Positions 18,063 to 26,083 of a stretch of DNA of 36,363 nt are shown here, piece after piece. Where the stretch lies: positions 1-36,363 of the forward strand of contig JARLJB010000246.1 of assembly GCA_031291415.1 (NCBI GenBank), given 5' to 3'. The notes under the pieces were generated by a model that saw only the letters and a program-made list of their open reading frames with translations, was not told where the DNA came from and searched no databases. Position 1 is the first letter of the stretch. Each line of letters opens with the position of its first letter. Both the position numbers and the translations under genes were made by a program. The DNA is from Telmatospirillum sp. Lineage in GTDB: Bacteria > Pseudomonadota > Alphaproteobacteria > Rhodospirillales > Magnetospirillaceae.

Positions 18063-18980
18063 TTATCCACCGATCACGCAACGAAACCCTTGTCCCTCGA
18101 TGACTTTCTTCAACGCCTCCAAAGTCTCCTTGGCCAACGTCTTGGTATCGCCCATCGGGTACTCCCGCCCCAGCAGGCCATACTTATTTTCGCCATAGGT
18201 ATGATAGGGCAAAAGATGGATGGTATCGACGCCGTTCATCAGCCTGGCGAAACGGCCGACCGCTTCGATGGCGGCCGGATTGGCGTTCACGCCGGGAATC
18301 AGCGGCACCCGGACCACGGTGGCGGTCAAGTTGGAAATACGGATGGCGTTTTCGAGGATAAGCCGGTTGGCCACTCCGGTCTGTTCCTTGTGCACGGCCG
18401 GATCGATGGCTTTCAAATCGACCAGCGCATGGTCGACGAAGGGCATGATCCGCTCCACCACTTCCTTCGGGGCGAAACCGGTGGTTTCCATGGCCGTCGA
18501 CCAACCTCTGTCCTTGCAGGCCTTCAGCAGTTCCAGCGCGAACTCAGGCTGGACCAGCGGTTCGCCGCCCGACAGCGTCACCCCGCCGCCGGACCGTCGA
18601 TAGTTGGTGGCGTCCTTCTGCAGATCCTGCATCACCTGCCACACGGTCAAGCTGCGCCCCTTCATGGTCAGCGCGCCCGACGGACAGACATTGGCGCAGG
18701 CCCCGCAGCCTGTGCACCGGGTCCGATCGATAAACCCTGGATTGTCGAAGGACAAAGCGCCGCGTTTGCACACCTCGATACAACGACCGCAATGCACGCA
18801 GCTTGATTTCAGATACATGGTCGTCGGACCGGGCGTCTGTGATTCCGGATTGCAGCACCACCGGCAGGCCAGAGGGCATCCCTTCAAAAACACGATGGTT
18901 CGGATGCCCGGACCGTCGTGGATGGAATATCTTTGGGTATCGAAGACGATCCCCTCTTGCTCGAATTTTATCTCGCTCAT
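18063..18980 (-). CDS. Glycyl radical enzyme activating enzyme (radical SAM)
   Basis: This activase installs the glycyl radical on the diol dehydratase using SAM and an electron. The radical-SAM cluster motif is CPLACRWC with cysteines at residues 35, 39 and 42. It is followed by a ferredoxin-like insert with two CxxCxxCxxxC sets (CVHCGRCIEVC and CTGCGACANVC) that hold auxiliary [4Fe-4S] clusters. This three-cluster layout is typical of activases for diol dehydratases and related enzymes, unlike the short PFL-activase. SGGEP follows at mid-protein. The start at 18980 follows a GGGGGG-type site. It sits between the GrpU and SAM synthetase genes, 8.4 kb downstream of its target enzyme in the same operon. 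Confidence 0.93.
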   Translation of the reverse strand: MSEIKFEQEGIVFDTQRYSIHDGPGIRTIVFLKGCPLACRWCCNPESQTPGPTTMYLKSSCVHCGRCIEVCKRGALSFDNPGFIDRTRCTGCGACANVCPSGALTMKGRSLTVWQVMQDLQKDATNYRRSGGGVTLSGGEPLVQPEFALELLKACKDRGWSTAMETTGFAPKEVVERIMPFVDHALVDLKAIDPAVHKEQTGVANRLILENAIRISNLTATVVRVPLIPGVNANPAAIEAVGRFARLMNGVDTIHLLPYHTYGENKYGLLGREYPMGDTKTLAKETLEALKKVIEGQGFRCVIGG

Positions 18981-19049
18981 ACGAAATATCCCCCCTCGCG
19001 GGCAGCGACCGGGACGTCGCACGGGCGGCCGAAGCCGCCCGCCGATACG

Positions 19050-19352
19050 TCACACGCAGTTTCGCGCCTCGTTCTGAATGGCTTGCATGGCCGTCCGCAC
19101 GGCCGACGTTTCCCCGAAAAAGGCCAGCGTCGTGATGTGCTGCGGACAACTTCCGAAAAGTTCCACCGCAAAGACGTTGGACGCCTTTTGGGCGAGATCC
19201 GCATAGAAGTAGACATCCGGCACGCTGGTCTGAACCAGGCCGACGGCATCGAACGACCGTTCCCGCAATTGCGTCCGCGCATCCGGTGTCATCCGGCGCT
19301 CAAGCATGTGCATGACCTCGGGCCGTGGCGCATTGATGATCCGGGCGTTCAT
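19050..19352 (-). CDS. grpU: GrpU-like divergent BMC shell protein with predicted Fe-S pore cysteine
   Basis: This 100-residue protein has a weak but recognisable BMC fold: a helix ADLAQKASNV, the strand AVELFGSCPQHITTLAFF, and a closing FGETSAVRTAMQAI. It lacks the lysine-rich edge typical of normal BMC-H proteins. The GSCPQ motif (Cys69) falls in the pore loop. It matches what I recall of GrpU, the glycyl-radical microcompartment shell protein reported to bind an iron-sulfur cluster on the hexamer axis. A role in electron transfer across the shell is an inference. The gene lies between the aldehyde dehydrogenase and activase genes. It could alternatively be called simply a divergent BMC-H protein. 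Confidence 0.75.
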   Translation of the reverse strand: MNARIINAPRPEVMHMLERRMTPDARTQLRERSFDAVGLVQTSVPDVYFYADLAQKASNVFAVELFGSCPQHITTLAFFGETSAVRTAMQAIQNEARNCV

Positions 19353-19397
19353 GCCGGTTTCCTCCTGTTTTCCTGAAGCTCGTCCCCTTCGGATCGA

Positions 19398-21071
19398 TCA
19401 ACGGATATTGAGCGATTCCACCATCACGCACTTTCTCCGGCGCGCGAACGATTTGGCGGAGGTAAGCCCCTCTCCGGTCGGACCGGCTATGGTGAAGGTG
19501 GCGTATCCTTCGCCGCCGGCACCGATACCGGCATAGGACGGGCCGTTTTTCACAAAGATCGTGGTCTGGATCAGCTTGGCCATCTTGGTAAGCTTGCACA
19601 CGTTGGTGGAGTGCATCATCGCGGTATGGCGGTTGCCGTGTTCGACCTCGACGGCCAGGGCGATCGCCTCATCGACGTCGTTCACCCGGACCAATGGCAG
19701 AATCGGCATCATCAGCTCCTCCTGCACAAAGGGATGTTCCTTCGGCAGCTCCATCAAGATCACCTTGACGCTGTCGTCCGCCGAGATGCCAATCTGCTGG
19801 AGCAGCCAGACGGCGCTCTTGCCGACGCACGAGGTTTTCGGGCCACCTTTTTCGTTGATGACCAGCGCCTCCAGTTTGCGCAGGGCGGCTGGATCGGTCA
19901 GTTCGTAAGCGCCGTTCTTCTTCATGTTGAAGATCAGGAAATCGGCGATCTGGCTGACCGCAATGATCTCTTTTTCGGCAATGCAGGGAAGATTGTTGTC
20001 GAAACTGCAGCCGTTCACGATGTCGCAGGCGGCCTTCTCAATGTCTGCGGTTTCGTCCACCACGACCGGTGGATTGCCGGCGCCGGCGCCGATGGCCTTT
20101 TTGCCGGTGGACATCACCGCCTTGACGATGCCCGGACCTCCCGTGGCGACCAGCATCCGAATTTTCGGATGGGCCATCATGGCGTTGGTGTTTTCGATGG
20201 ATGGCTTGTTGACCGTAACGACCAGATTTTTCGGCGCACCCAGGCAGGCCAGCTTCCTATTGATCAGTTCGACGGTCAGCAGGGAAACCTGCCTGGCCCT
20301 CGGATGCGGGCTGAACACCACGGCATTGCCCGCCGCCAGCATGCCGATGGAATTGCAGATGATCGTTTCCGTCGGATTGGTGGTGGGCGTGATGGCGCCG
20401 ATCACTCCGTAGGGCGAAAGCTCCACCAGTGTCAGGCCGTTGTCTCCGCTGATCGCTTCGGTGGCCAGATCTTCGATGCCCGGGGTTTTCTCCGCGGCGA
20501 GCCGGTTTTTGATCAGCTTGTGCTCGTAGTAGCCCATGCCCGTTTCATCCACCGACATGCGGGAGATCTTCTCGAGATTGTCCTGTTGCAGGATCACCTC
20601 GCGAATGCCGTCGACGAAACGCTGGCGATCGGCCATCGAGCAGAGCTGGTATTGCCGTTGCGCAAGAACGGCGGCTTCCACGGCGTCGTCCATGCTGTCG
20701 AAGATTCCGTCACCGGCAGCCGACGGGCTCTCCGCGACGGACGGACCCGAGGCGACGGCCCCCTTCTGCGCGCTTTCGCCGACCACCTGGCGGACGATCT
20801 GGGCGATCAGATCCTCGCTCGGCGCCGCCGGACCGGACTTGGCGGAATCAGCAGGCTTCCAACGGCAGCCGCGCGGATCAGGGATGAATGCGGCCGGCTT
20901 TGCCGCCGACGGAGAGCCGTTGGCGCCGAGCACCTTGGCGATGGTCTCTGCGACAAGATCCTGGCCGGCGCCTGCCGTCGGCGCGGGCGACGCGGTCAGC
21001 GGCGTCTCCGCCGGGCTGCCGTATGCTTCCAGAACCTTTGCCACGATTGCGGCGATCTGCCCGTCATTCAT
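19398..21071 (-). CDS. CoA-acylating aldehyde dehydrogenase (PduP/EutE-like) with three N-terminal targeting-like helices
   Basis: It oxidises the aldehyde (propionaldehyde for propanediol) with NAD+ and CoA to acyl-CoA inside the microcompartment. The catalytic domain (about residues 115-557) resembles PduP/EutE and has the nucleophile Cys363 in DNNLPCIAEKE. The N-terminal ~110 residues are unusual. Three short amphipathic helices, each like an encapsulation peptide, lie at about residues 3-17 (GQIAAIVAKVLEAYG), 37-50 (QDLVAETIAKVLG) and 85-98 (EDLIAQIVRQVVG). Ala/Pro/Ser-rich linkers join them. PduP and EutE usually have one. The start at 21071 follows GGAGG with good spacing. The product is a substrate for the PduL-type enzyme upstream in the operon. 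Confidence 0.93.
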   Translation of the reverse strand: MNDGQIAAIVAKVLEAYGSPAETPLTASPAPTAGAGQDLVAETIAKVLGANGSPSAAKPAAFIPDPRGCRWKPADSAKSGPAAPSEDLIAQIVRQVVGESAQKGAVASGPSVAESPSAAGDGIFDSMDDAVEAAVLAQRQYQLCSMADRQRFVDGIREVILQQDNLEKISRMSVDETGMGYYEHKLIKNRLAAEKTPGIEDLATEAISGDNGLTLVELSPYGVIGAITPTTNPTETIICNSIGMLAAGNAVVFSPHPRARQVSLLTVELINRKLACLGAPKNLVVTVNKPSIENTNAMMAHPKIRMLVATGGPGIVKAVMSTGKKAIGAGAGNPPVVVDETADIEKAACDIVNGCSFDNNLPCIAEKEIIAVSQIADFLIFNMKKNGAYELTDPAALRKLEALVINEKGGPKTSCVGKSAVWLLQQIGISADDSVKVILMELPKEHPFVQEELMMPILPLVRVNDVDEAIALAVEVEHGNRHTAMMHSTNVCKLTKMAKLIQTTIFVKNGPSYAGIGAGGEGYATFTIAGPTGEGLTSAKSFARRRKCVMVESLNIR

Positions 21072-21212
21072 AATCTTCTCCTCCTTCAGGGCAGAGCCCT
21101 GTTTCTTCCAGAACCGTCCACAGCGCATGCGATGCGACCTGCACATCCGGTTCAACTGTCTTGCCGCTCACGCCCCCACCGAAACTCTATCGGCGCCGGC
21201 GGAGCGATCCGC

Positions 21213-21479
21213 TTAAGCCACCTCCACGGTGTCGACGATACCGACGATCGCCGCATCGATGACCGAATGTTCTTTTCCCGAGGTCTGGCGGGCGGAACTG
21301 CCGCAGGCGACGATGACGATTTCACCGTTTCCCGCCCCGACCGAGTCCACAGCTATCTCCGTCGAGCCCTCGGGAACGAGCTTTTCCGTCAACCGGGCCA
21401 CGACAAGGAGCTTCGTCCCCACCAGCGACTCGTTCTTGCTCGTCGACACCACCGTTCCGATCACTTTGGCCAGGTACAT
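21213..21479 (-). CDS. BMC-P vertex protein (EutN/CcmL family)
   Basis: This pentameric shell protein caps the vertices of the polyhedral shell. It is 88 residues, single-domain EutN/CcmL, with the characteristic start MYLAKVIGTVVST, the central VDSVGAGNGEIVIVACGSSAR and an IDAAIVGIVDTVEV end. It is the only vertex protein found in this locus. It starts ten bases after the flavoprotein stop. Without it the shell cannot close, so a single copy here is probably essential for a sealed compartment. Confidence 0.95.
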   Translation of the reverse strand: MYLAKVIGTVVSTSKNESLVGTKLLVVARLTEKLVPEGSTEIAVDSVGAGNGEIVIVACGSSARQTSGKEHSVIDAAIVGIVDTVEVA

Positions 21480-21489
21480 GTTTCACCCG

Positions 21490-22275
21490 CTATGCTTGAA
21501 TCAGACGTACGTTTCGAACGCGCAGCTCGTCGGCAGCCGCCGGTGTCACCAACACGTCATGGTCCAGTCGCAACTCGCCTTCCCGGCACTGCACGGCGTC
21601 GCTGCGACTGAAAATCCGTTTTTCGCCGCTGCCCGTTGTCCCCATCGGACGTGCGGCGACACCCACGATCGTCCGAGCCGGCGCCCCCTGCACTGCCGCC
21701 GCCAGATCCGCCGCGCGGACCAGCCGGATGCCGTAGCTCTGCAGCGCCTCGAGGTTGGAGCGCAGTCGCGCCTTGTAGGCGTCGGCAACCAGGAAGCCCC
21801 TGGCCATTCGTTCCGGATTATCGGGACAACAACCGTCCGAAGCGGCAACGACGGGCAGACCCCGTTCCAGCGCCCGGGCCAGAAGTTCCGATGCCAGGCT
21901 GTCCCGAATGCCGCCAGCCACCTTGGCCGCCGTATTGATGGAAAGCGCCGGCACCAGCACTTGTTCGCAGCCGTCGAGCAGCGCGTCGACATCGCAAACC
22001 GACGAGATCGGCCCGCAGGCCTCAAGCTCGCGCAACCGCTCGGACGCCAGGACCTTTCGCGCTCCCGCCGACAGGACGAGCCGCAAGCTCCAGCCTCCGT
22101 CGCCCAAAGCCTGGAGGGAGGCCACCGCCTGCCTTTGGCCAAGATCGGTTCCGGTAAACAGCGCCAGAGCGCACTTCCGGCGATCGCGCAACTTCCGAAC
22201 CACACGCTCGGCCAGATATTCGATGACGGCCTGGTAGACCGCCCGTTCCAGGTCTTTCGGGTCCATGCGGGTCAT
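21490..22275 (-). CDS. GRM-associated flavoprotein-fold protein of unknown role
   Basis: These 261 residues have the flavoprotein (HFCD/Dfp-like) fold. A Rossmann-type core runs from about residue 35. The PALSINTAAKVAGGI segment corresponds to the PxxxNT-type FMN loop of the family, and VVAASDGC follows. The last ~60 residues end in VLVTPAAADELRVRNVRL, a 'VITPxAxD' tail also seen in other BMC-associated proteins. The N-terminus DPKDLERAVYQAVIEYLAERV is an amphipathic helix like the targeting helices of this locus, so the protein is probably lumenal. Its start overlaps the EutJ-like stop (ATGA). Proteins of this type occur in GRM loci; the reaction is not known to me. An electron-transfer or flavin-supply role is conjecture. 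Confidence 0.75.
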   Translation of the reverse strand: MTRMDPKDLERAVYQAVIEYLAERVVRKLRDRRKCALALFTGTDLGQRQAVASLQALGDGGWSLRLVLSAGARKVLASERLRELEACGPISSVCDVDALLDGCEQVLVPALSINTAAKVAGGIRDSLASELLARALERGLPVVAASDGCCPDNPERMARGFLVADAYKARLRSNLEALQSYGIRLVRAADLAAAVQGAPARTIVGVAARPMGTTGSGEKRIFSRSDAVQCREGELRLDHDVLVTPAAADELRVRNVRLIQA

Positions 22276-23123
22276 CGGCCGGCTCCTGCCGGAACGTCGC
22301 CGTACATGGCGATACCGAGCGGCGTGACCAGAAGCGGCTGCGCCGGCTTGACGACGCTTCTACCGGTTTGCTTGCGAAACACCTCTTCGAACTGATCGAA
22401 GCTGCAGGCGCCGCCGACGACATAGATGGTGTCGACGTCGTAACCCTTCAGACAGCGGTTGACGATCGACGCCATTTTCTCGACCACCGGCCGCACGACC
22501 GCGAACACGTCACGAGACTGGGCGGGATCGGTCTTCATGACCTCGGCCTGCTCGAACGAAATTCCATGCGCTCCGGCCAGGACCAGCGTCATATGCGTGC
22601 CGCCGGTCGCCTCGTCGTCGGTAAACACCACCTCGCCATCCCGCAGGATACTGATTCCCGTGGTGCCGCCGCCGACGTCGACGACGGCGCCGTCCCGCAC
22701 GCCCAGCACGCGGGCGGCGGCCGTCGGTTCGTCGCTGACATCGACAACGTCGAACCCGGCGGCTTCCACGACATTGGCGATCGCCTTGACATTGCCGGCG
22801 AGAATGCCGGGCGGAATGGCGGTGCCGGCGCATCTCAGCTCGCAGCCCAGCCGCTCCTCGAGTTCCGCTTTCAGCCGGCGCACGGTGGCCACCGCCCCGA
22901 CATAGTCCACCACGATCCCATCGCGGACCACCGTCGACGGACATGTGGCGCCGGTCACGGGAGTGTTGTCCGCATCGACGACGGACAGCACGATATTTGC
23001 GGTACCGAGATCCACACCGGTCTTCAGCGGACCAACCGGCCGCCCCGTGTCGGACGCACAGATCCCCGCCTCGATCAGGCGAGAAAACACCAGCAATGTG
23101 GCATCCGCGTCAGCGCCGTACAT
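22272..23123 (-). CDS. eutJ: EutJ-like actin/Hsp70-fold protein
   Basis: This cytosolic ATPase-fold protein of 283 residues belongs to the EutJ family of ethanolamine and related microcompartment loci. The phosphate-1 motif is VDLGTANIVLSVVD, and the phosphate-2/adenosine loops are VVDVGGGTTGISIL and VYVVGGACSF. EutJ is thought to be a chaperone or reactivation-type factor, but its function in GRM loci is not established. The start at 23123 (MYGADADAT) has GGAGG nine bases upstream; a more distal in-frame ATG lacks such a site. It is translationally coupled to the flavoprotein gene by an ATGA overlap. Confidence 0.88.
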   Translation of the reverse strand: MYGADADATLLVFSRLIEAGICASDTGRPVGPLKTGVDLGTANIVLSVVDADNTPVTGATCPSTVVRDGIVVDYVGAVATVRRLKAELEERLGCELRCAGTAIPPGILAGNVKAIANVVEAAGFDVVDVSDEPTAAARVLGVRDGAVVDVGGGTTGISILRDGEVVFTDDEATGGTHMTLVLAGAHGISFEQAEVMKTDPAQSRDVFAVVRPVVEKMASIVNRCLKGYDVDTIYVVGGACSFDQFEEVFRKQTGRSVVKPAQPLLVTPLGIAMYGDVPAGAGR

Positions 23124-23158
23124 GGTGGTCACTCCCTCCGGAGGTCGCGAACCGCAGA

Positions 23159-23860
23159 TCAGTGTTTGCAGATCCGGACCAGATCGTCGTTCTTGAGACA
23201 AAAGGCGTTGGCTTCCTCGACGTCGATGTGCATCTCAAAGGCAGACGCCGCCGTCGCGCGGATCACCACACGGCGCATGATGCCGCCCCGTTCGCCACCG
23301 ACCTCGACATCGACTTCCTCGCCATTGCGCAGGCCGAGCCGACTGGCGGTTTCCGGGGGCATGTGAATGTGACGCAACGCGACGATCACGCCCCGATCCT
23401 TGCGCACGCTGCCCTGCGGTCCGACGATCTCGATACCCTGCGTGTCGTCCAGATGACCGGACATGCGCAATGGCGGCTTGACACCAAGCGTGAAGCCGTC
23501 GGCAACCGACACTTCGATCTGCGTCGCCGGCCGCAGCGGCCCCAGTACGCGCACTTTGTTCAACGCACCCTTCGGTCCGCGCAGCGTCACCGTCTCTTCG
23601 GCGGCGAACTGGCCCGGCTGTTTCATGGCCTTTTTTCTGCGCAGCTCGGCGCCCGGCCCGAACAGCGCATCCATATCCGTCCGGGACAGGTGCACATGCC
23701 GGTTGGAAACGCCGACCAGGACCGAAAACGGATCGCGGCCATCCGAGGCCCCGGCACCGGAGACAGCCGGGGAAGACGCGCCCTCCAGGGACGTCTGCCG
23801 GCTTCTCTGTTCCAGGATCTGGCTGATGATCCGTTCAATTGTTTGCTCTTTCACGTCCAT
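23159..23860 (-). CDS. pduL: Phosphate acyltransferase, PduL type
   Basis: It converts acyl-CoA and phosphate to acyl-phosphate, recycling CoA inside the compartment. Two PduL domains carry the zinc-site histidine motifs VGVSNRHVHLS in the first half and VIVALRHIHM in the second. The N-terminal DVKEQTIERIISQILEQ is an amphipathic helix like a known PduL encapsulation peptide, followed by a Ser/Gly/Ala linker. Two starts are plausible: ATG at 23860, used here (233 residues, GGTGAAG upstream), or ATG at 23872, four codons earlier. The frame stays open to a GTG at 23959, but that start has no ribosome site. The matching acyl-phosphate kinase is not in this window. Confidence 0.92.
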   Translation of the reverse strand: MDVKEQTIERIISQILEQRSRQTSLEGASSPAVSGAGASDGRDPFSVLVGVSNRHVHLSRTDMDALFGPGAELRRKKAMKQPGQFAAEETVTLRGPKGALNKVRVLGPLRPATQIEVSVADGFTLGVKPPLRMSGHLDDTQGIEIVGPQGSVRKDRGVIVALRHIHMPPETASRLGLRNGEEVDVEVGGERGGIMRRVVIRATAASAFEMHIDVEEANAFCLKNDDLVRICKH

Positions 23861-23965
23861 AAACTTCACCATCCCTGTTCCCGGCCCTGTTCCGGCACCT
23901 CCCACGACGTCGCAGGCCGGCGACATCGGACGGCCCGCTTGGCCGGGGCCGTCCGACACGAAGAC

Positions 23966-24244
23966 TTAGCCGAGACGAGGCAGGATCTTTTCGACATCCG
24001 AATGGGGACGCGGAATGACGTGCTTCGACACCACGGTCCCGACCTTTTCAGCCGCCGCCGCGCCGGCGTCGACGGCGGCCTTGACCGCCCCGACGTCGCC
24101 CCGAACCATGACGGTCACCAGACCGGAACCGATCTTTTCGTACCCGATCAGGGTCACGTTGGCCGATTTGGTCATGGCGTCGGCAGCCTCGATGGACCCG
24201 ACGAGCCCCTTGGTTTCCACCATTCCTAATGCTTCACCAGTCAT
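23966..24244 (-). CDS. BMC-H shell protein (PduA/PduJ-like)
   Basis: This hexamer-forming shell tile has 92 residues and a single BMC domain: [20 protein letters not shown], the pore-region strand [17 protein letters not shown], and [15 protein letters not shown] at the end. It is nearly identical in its core to the BMC-H protein at 25.7-26.0 kb, so one is a duplicate of the other, much like PduA and PduJ. The start at 24244 has AAGGAG with seven-base spacing; another ATG at 24250 overlaps the upstream stop. High-abundance facet protein with a pore for polar metabolites is the usual role. Confidence 0.95.
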   Translation of the reverse strand: MTGEALGMVETKGLVGSIEAADAMTKSANVTLIGYEKIGSGLVTVMVRGDVGAVKAAVDAGAAAAEKVGTVVSKHVIPRPHSDVEKILPRLG

Positions 24245-24246
24245 AA

Positions 24247-24843
24247 TCATTCTCCTTTTAGGCGTGGCGCCTGGTTCTTGGTTCTACGGCGTTTCCGACC
24301 GTGGTTCGGCGGTCCGCCCGCGTCAGACGGGACGGGAGCCGCCAAGCTGGACGGAGCCGCCTGTTCCGCGCTCCGATCCGCATCGTCATTTTGCTGTTCC
24401 ACCGCCGCAGATTGTTCCGGAACGGGCTCAGGAACCGTGTCCGCCACGGGTGGCAGAGGCACCGGTTCCGCCGGGATCTCGGCCTGCGGCGCCGGAGTGG
24501 TGGAGGGGGCCGGAGGGGAGGTGAAGGAAACCTCGGCGGCAACCGCCGCGCGCCCTGCGCCGACGGTGTCGGCGTTGACGATGAGCCCCTCGATGGCATC
24601 GGCGGGCCTGGCGATCACCCGGGTGGAGACCACCCGGTTCACTTTCGCCGCCGCCGCCGCCGCCGCGATTGCGGCATTGACGGCCCCCACTTCTCCCTGG
24701 ACCTTGACGACCGTCATGCCGTCGCCGCGGGCCAGTTCGTACCCCACCAGCACGACGTTGGCCGATTTGACGGCGGCATCGGCAGCCTCGACGGCAGCTG
24801 CCAAGCCGATCGTCTCGATCAGGCCGAGACTGAGGTGCGCCAT
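24247..24843 (-). CDS. BMC-H shell protein with long Pro/Glu-rich, basic-ended C-terminal tail
   Basis: The first ~95 residues of this 198-residue protein are a standard BMC domain ([20 protein letters not shown], then the pore region and [16 protein letters not shown]). The rest is a disordered-looking tail of about 100 residues rich in Pro, Ala and Glu ([20 protein letters not shown]). It ends in a strongly basic stretch, [10 protein letters not shown]. Extended BMC-H proteins such as PduK also carry C-terminal domains, but this tail has no Fe-S cysteines. The basic end could bind nucleic acid, acidic cargo or a positioning factor (conjecture). The start at 24843 follows GGAGG. The stop overlaps the next BMC-H gene region. 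Confidence 0.88.
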   Translation of the reverse strand: MAHLSLGLIETIGLAAAVEAADAAVKSANVVLVGYELARGDGMTVVKVQGEVGAVNAAIAAAAAAAKVNRVVSTRVIARPADAIEGLIVNADTVGAGRAAVAAEVSFTSPPAPSTTPAPQAEIPAEPVPLPPVADTVPEPVPEQSAAVEQQNDDADRSAEQAAPSSLAAPVPSDAGGPPNHGRKRRRTKNQAPRLKGE

Positions 24844-24864
24844 GAACAATCCTCCCCGATGCCG

Positions 24865-25668
24865 TTAGATATACGGCGTGGTGGTCGACTTGATTTCTGC
24901 CGGATCAAGCGTTGCCAGCAGCTTCTTGCCCACTTCACGCGCCGCGATGACCGCCTGACGTACTGCGCCGGAATCCCCGGTGAACGTGAAGATGACTTCG
25001 TTGCTAAAGCTGGTGCCACCGTTGCCCGGCGAGGCATAGCTGATGGCTTCGACAGTGGCGGCTTTGGCGGCTGTATCGGCCAGGACGACGCCAATGGCCG
25101 CAGGCGCGCCGACGGTGATCCCGAAGGCCTGGCCGAGTGGTGCGCCGAAGGCCTTCTTCAGCACCTCGCTGGCCCGCGCCGTGTACTGGAATTCCAGATG
25201 CCCGGCCGGCGTGCCATAGACGTCGCCAAAGGTGCGTTCCACTTCCTTCAGGGTTACTTCCACCGCCCGACGGGCGTCGGAAACGTCTTCCGCCCCGAAC
25301 ACGATCAGACAGCCGTGTCCGGCGCCGCCTTCGGTATCCCGGGCCAGTTCGATGAGCACCACTTCGCTGTTCGTCGCCTTCACGGCCTCGTCGGCTGCGA
25401 AGATCTGCGGCCCGGCACCGGTGCGATCGCCGATGATGCCGATGGAACGGTATTTGGGGTCGATCTTCATCTTTTCGTGCAGCAGCGGGTCGACGTTGGC
25501 AATGACCAGGCCAATGGTGTGGCCGATCGCCGTTCCCACAAATTCCGTCAGGCCGCAGCCTCCCACCGCACAAGACGGCTTGGGAGATTCCGTGCGGACC
25601 TGAGGATCCGAAGCGCCCATCTTCTTGATGACCTCGCCCAAGATCCTGTCGACCAGTTCGTCTTCCAT
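24865..25668 (-). CDS. pduB: BMC-T shell protein, PduB-like
   Basis: This trimeric major facet protein has two circularly permuted BMC domains, 267 residues, as in PduB (270). Visible PduB features are AVGGCGLTEFVGTAIGHTIGLVIANVD, the IGIIGDRTGAGPQIFAADEAVKAT region, and the second-domain GVVLADTAAKAATVEAISYASP. The N-terminus MEDELVDRILGEVIKKMGA forms an amphipathic helix like the cargo-targeting helices, followed by a linker. In PduB the N-terminus helps bind the enzyme core to the shell. AGGAG precedes the start. It sits in the shell-gene cluster between two BMC-H-type genes. Confidence 0.94.
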   Translation of the reverse strand: MEDELVDRILGEVIKKMGASDPQVRTESPKPSCAVGGCGLTEFVGTAIGHTIGLVIANVDPLLHEKMKIDPKYRSIGIIGDRTGAGPQIFAADEAVKATNSEVVLIELARDTEGGAGHGCLIVFGAEDVSDARRAVEVTLKEVERTFGDVYGTPAGHLEFQYTARASEVLKKAFGAPLGQAFGITVGAPAAIGVVLADTAAKAATVEAISYASPGNGGTSFSNEVIFTFTGDSGAVRQAVIAAREVGKKLLATLDPAEIKSTTTPYI

Positions 25669-25695
25669 AGTAGATATCTCCTGTCCTGATCCGGA

Positions 25696-25995
25696 TTATT
25701 GTTTGGCTGCCTGAGCGGCCTTTGCGTGCGGCAGAATTCTTTCCACTTCCGAGTGGGGCCGCGGGATGACATGCACAGAAACGACTTGGCCGACCTTTTC
25801 GGCCGCGACCGCGCCAGCGTCGGTCGCCGCCTTGACGGCGCCCACGTCGCCGCGGACCATGACGGTCACCAGACCTGAGCCAATTCGCTCATAGCCGATG
25901 AGGACCACGTTCGCCGATTTCACCATGGCGTCGGCGGCTTCGATCGCGCCGACCAGCCCTTTTGTCTCAACCATGCCCAAGGCTTCCTGTTGCAT
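25696..25995 (-). CDS. BMC-H shell protein (PduA/PduJ-like)
   Basis: This hexameric shell tile has a single BMC domain with the same core as the protein at 24.0-24.2 kb: [52 protein letters not shown]. It has a short Ala/Lys/Gln C-terminal tail. I chose the start at 25995 (MQQEALGMV, 99 residues), where AGGGAG lies at good spacing. An upstream ATG at 26052 would add 19 non-conserved residues. It is the first shell gene after the alcohol dehydrogenase and probably one of the two most abundant tiles. Confidence 0.95.
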   Translation of the reverse strand: MQQEALGMVETKGLVGAIEAADAMVKSANVVLIGYERIGSGLVTVMVRGDVGAVKAATDAGAVAAEKVGQVVSVHVIPRPHSEVERILPHAKAAQAAKQ

Positions 25996-26083
25996 CGCTT
26001 GCTCCCTATGTTCTGATGCCATCTGTTCAACTGGTACTGTCGCCTTCGTCATATCTTCCCGTTTGACGGGACCGCGATGCCCC

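Noticed and set aside
19611-21611. A 666-codon open frame on the plus strand, antisense to the aldehyde dehydrogenase gene
   Set aside because: It mirrors codon bias of the GC-rich minus-strand gene, is rich in Arg/His/Asp/Gly, has no ribosome site or domain and lies over a well-supported enzyme.
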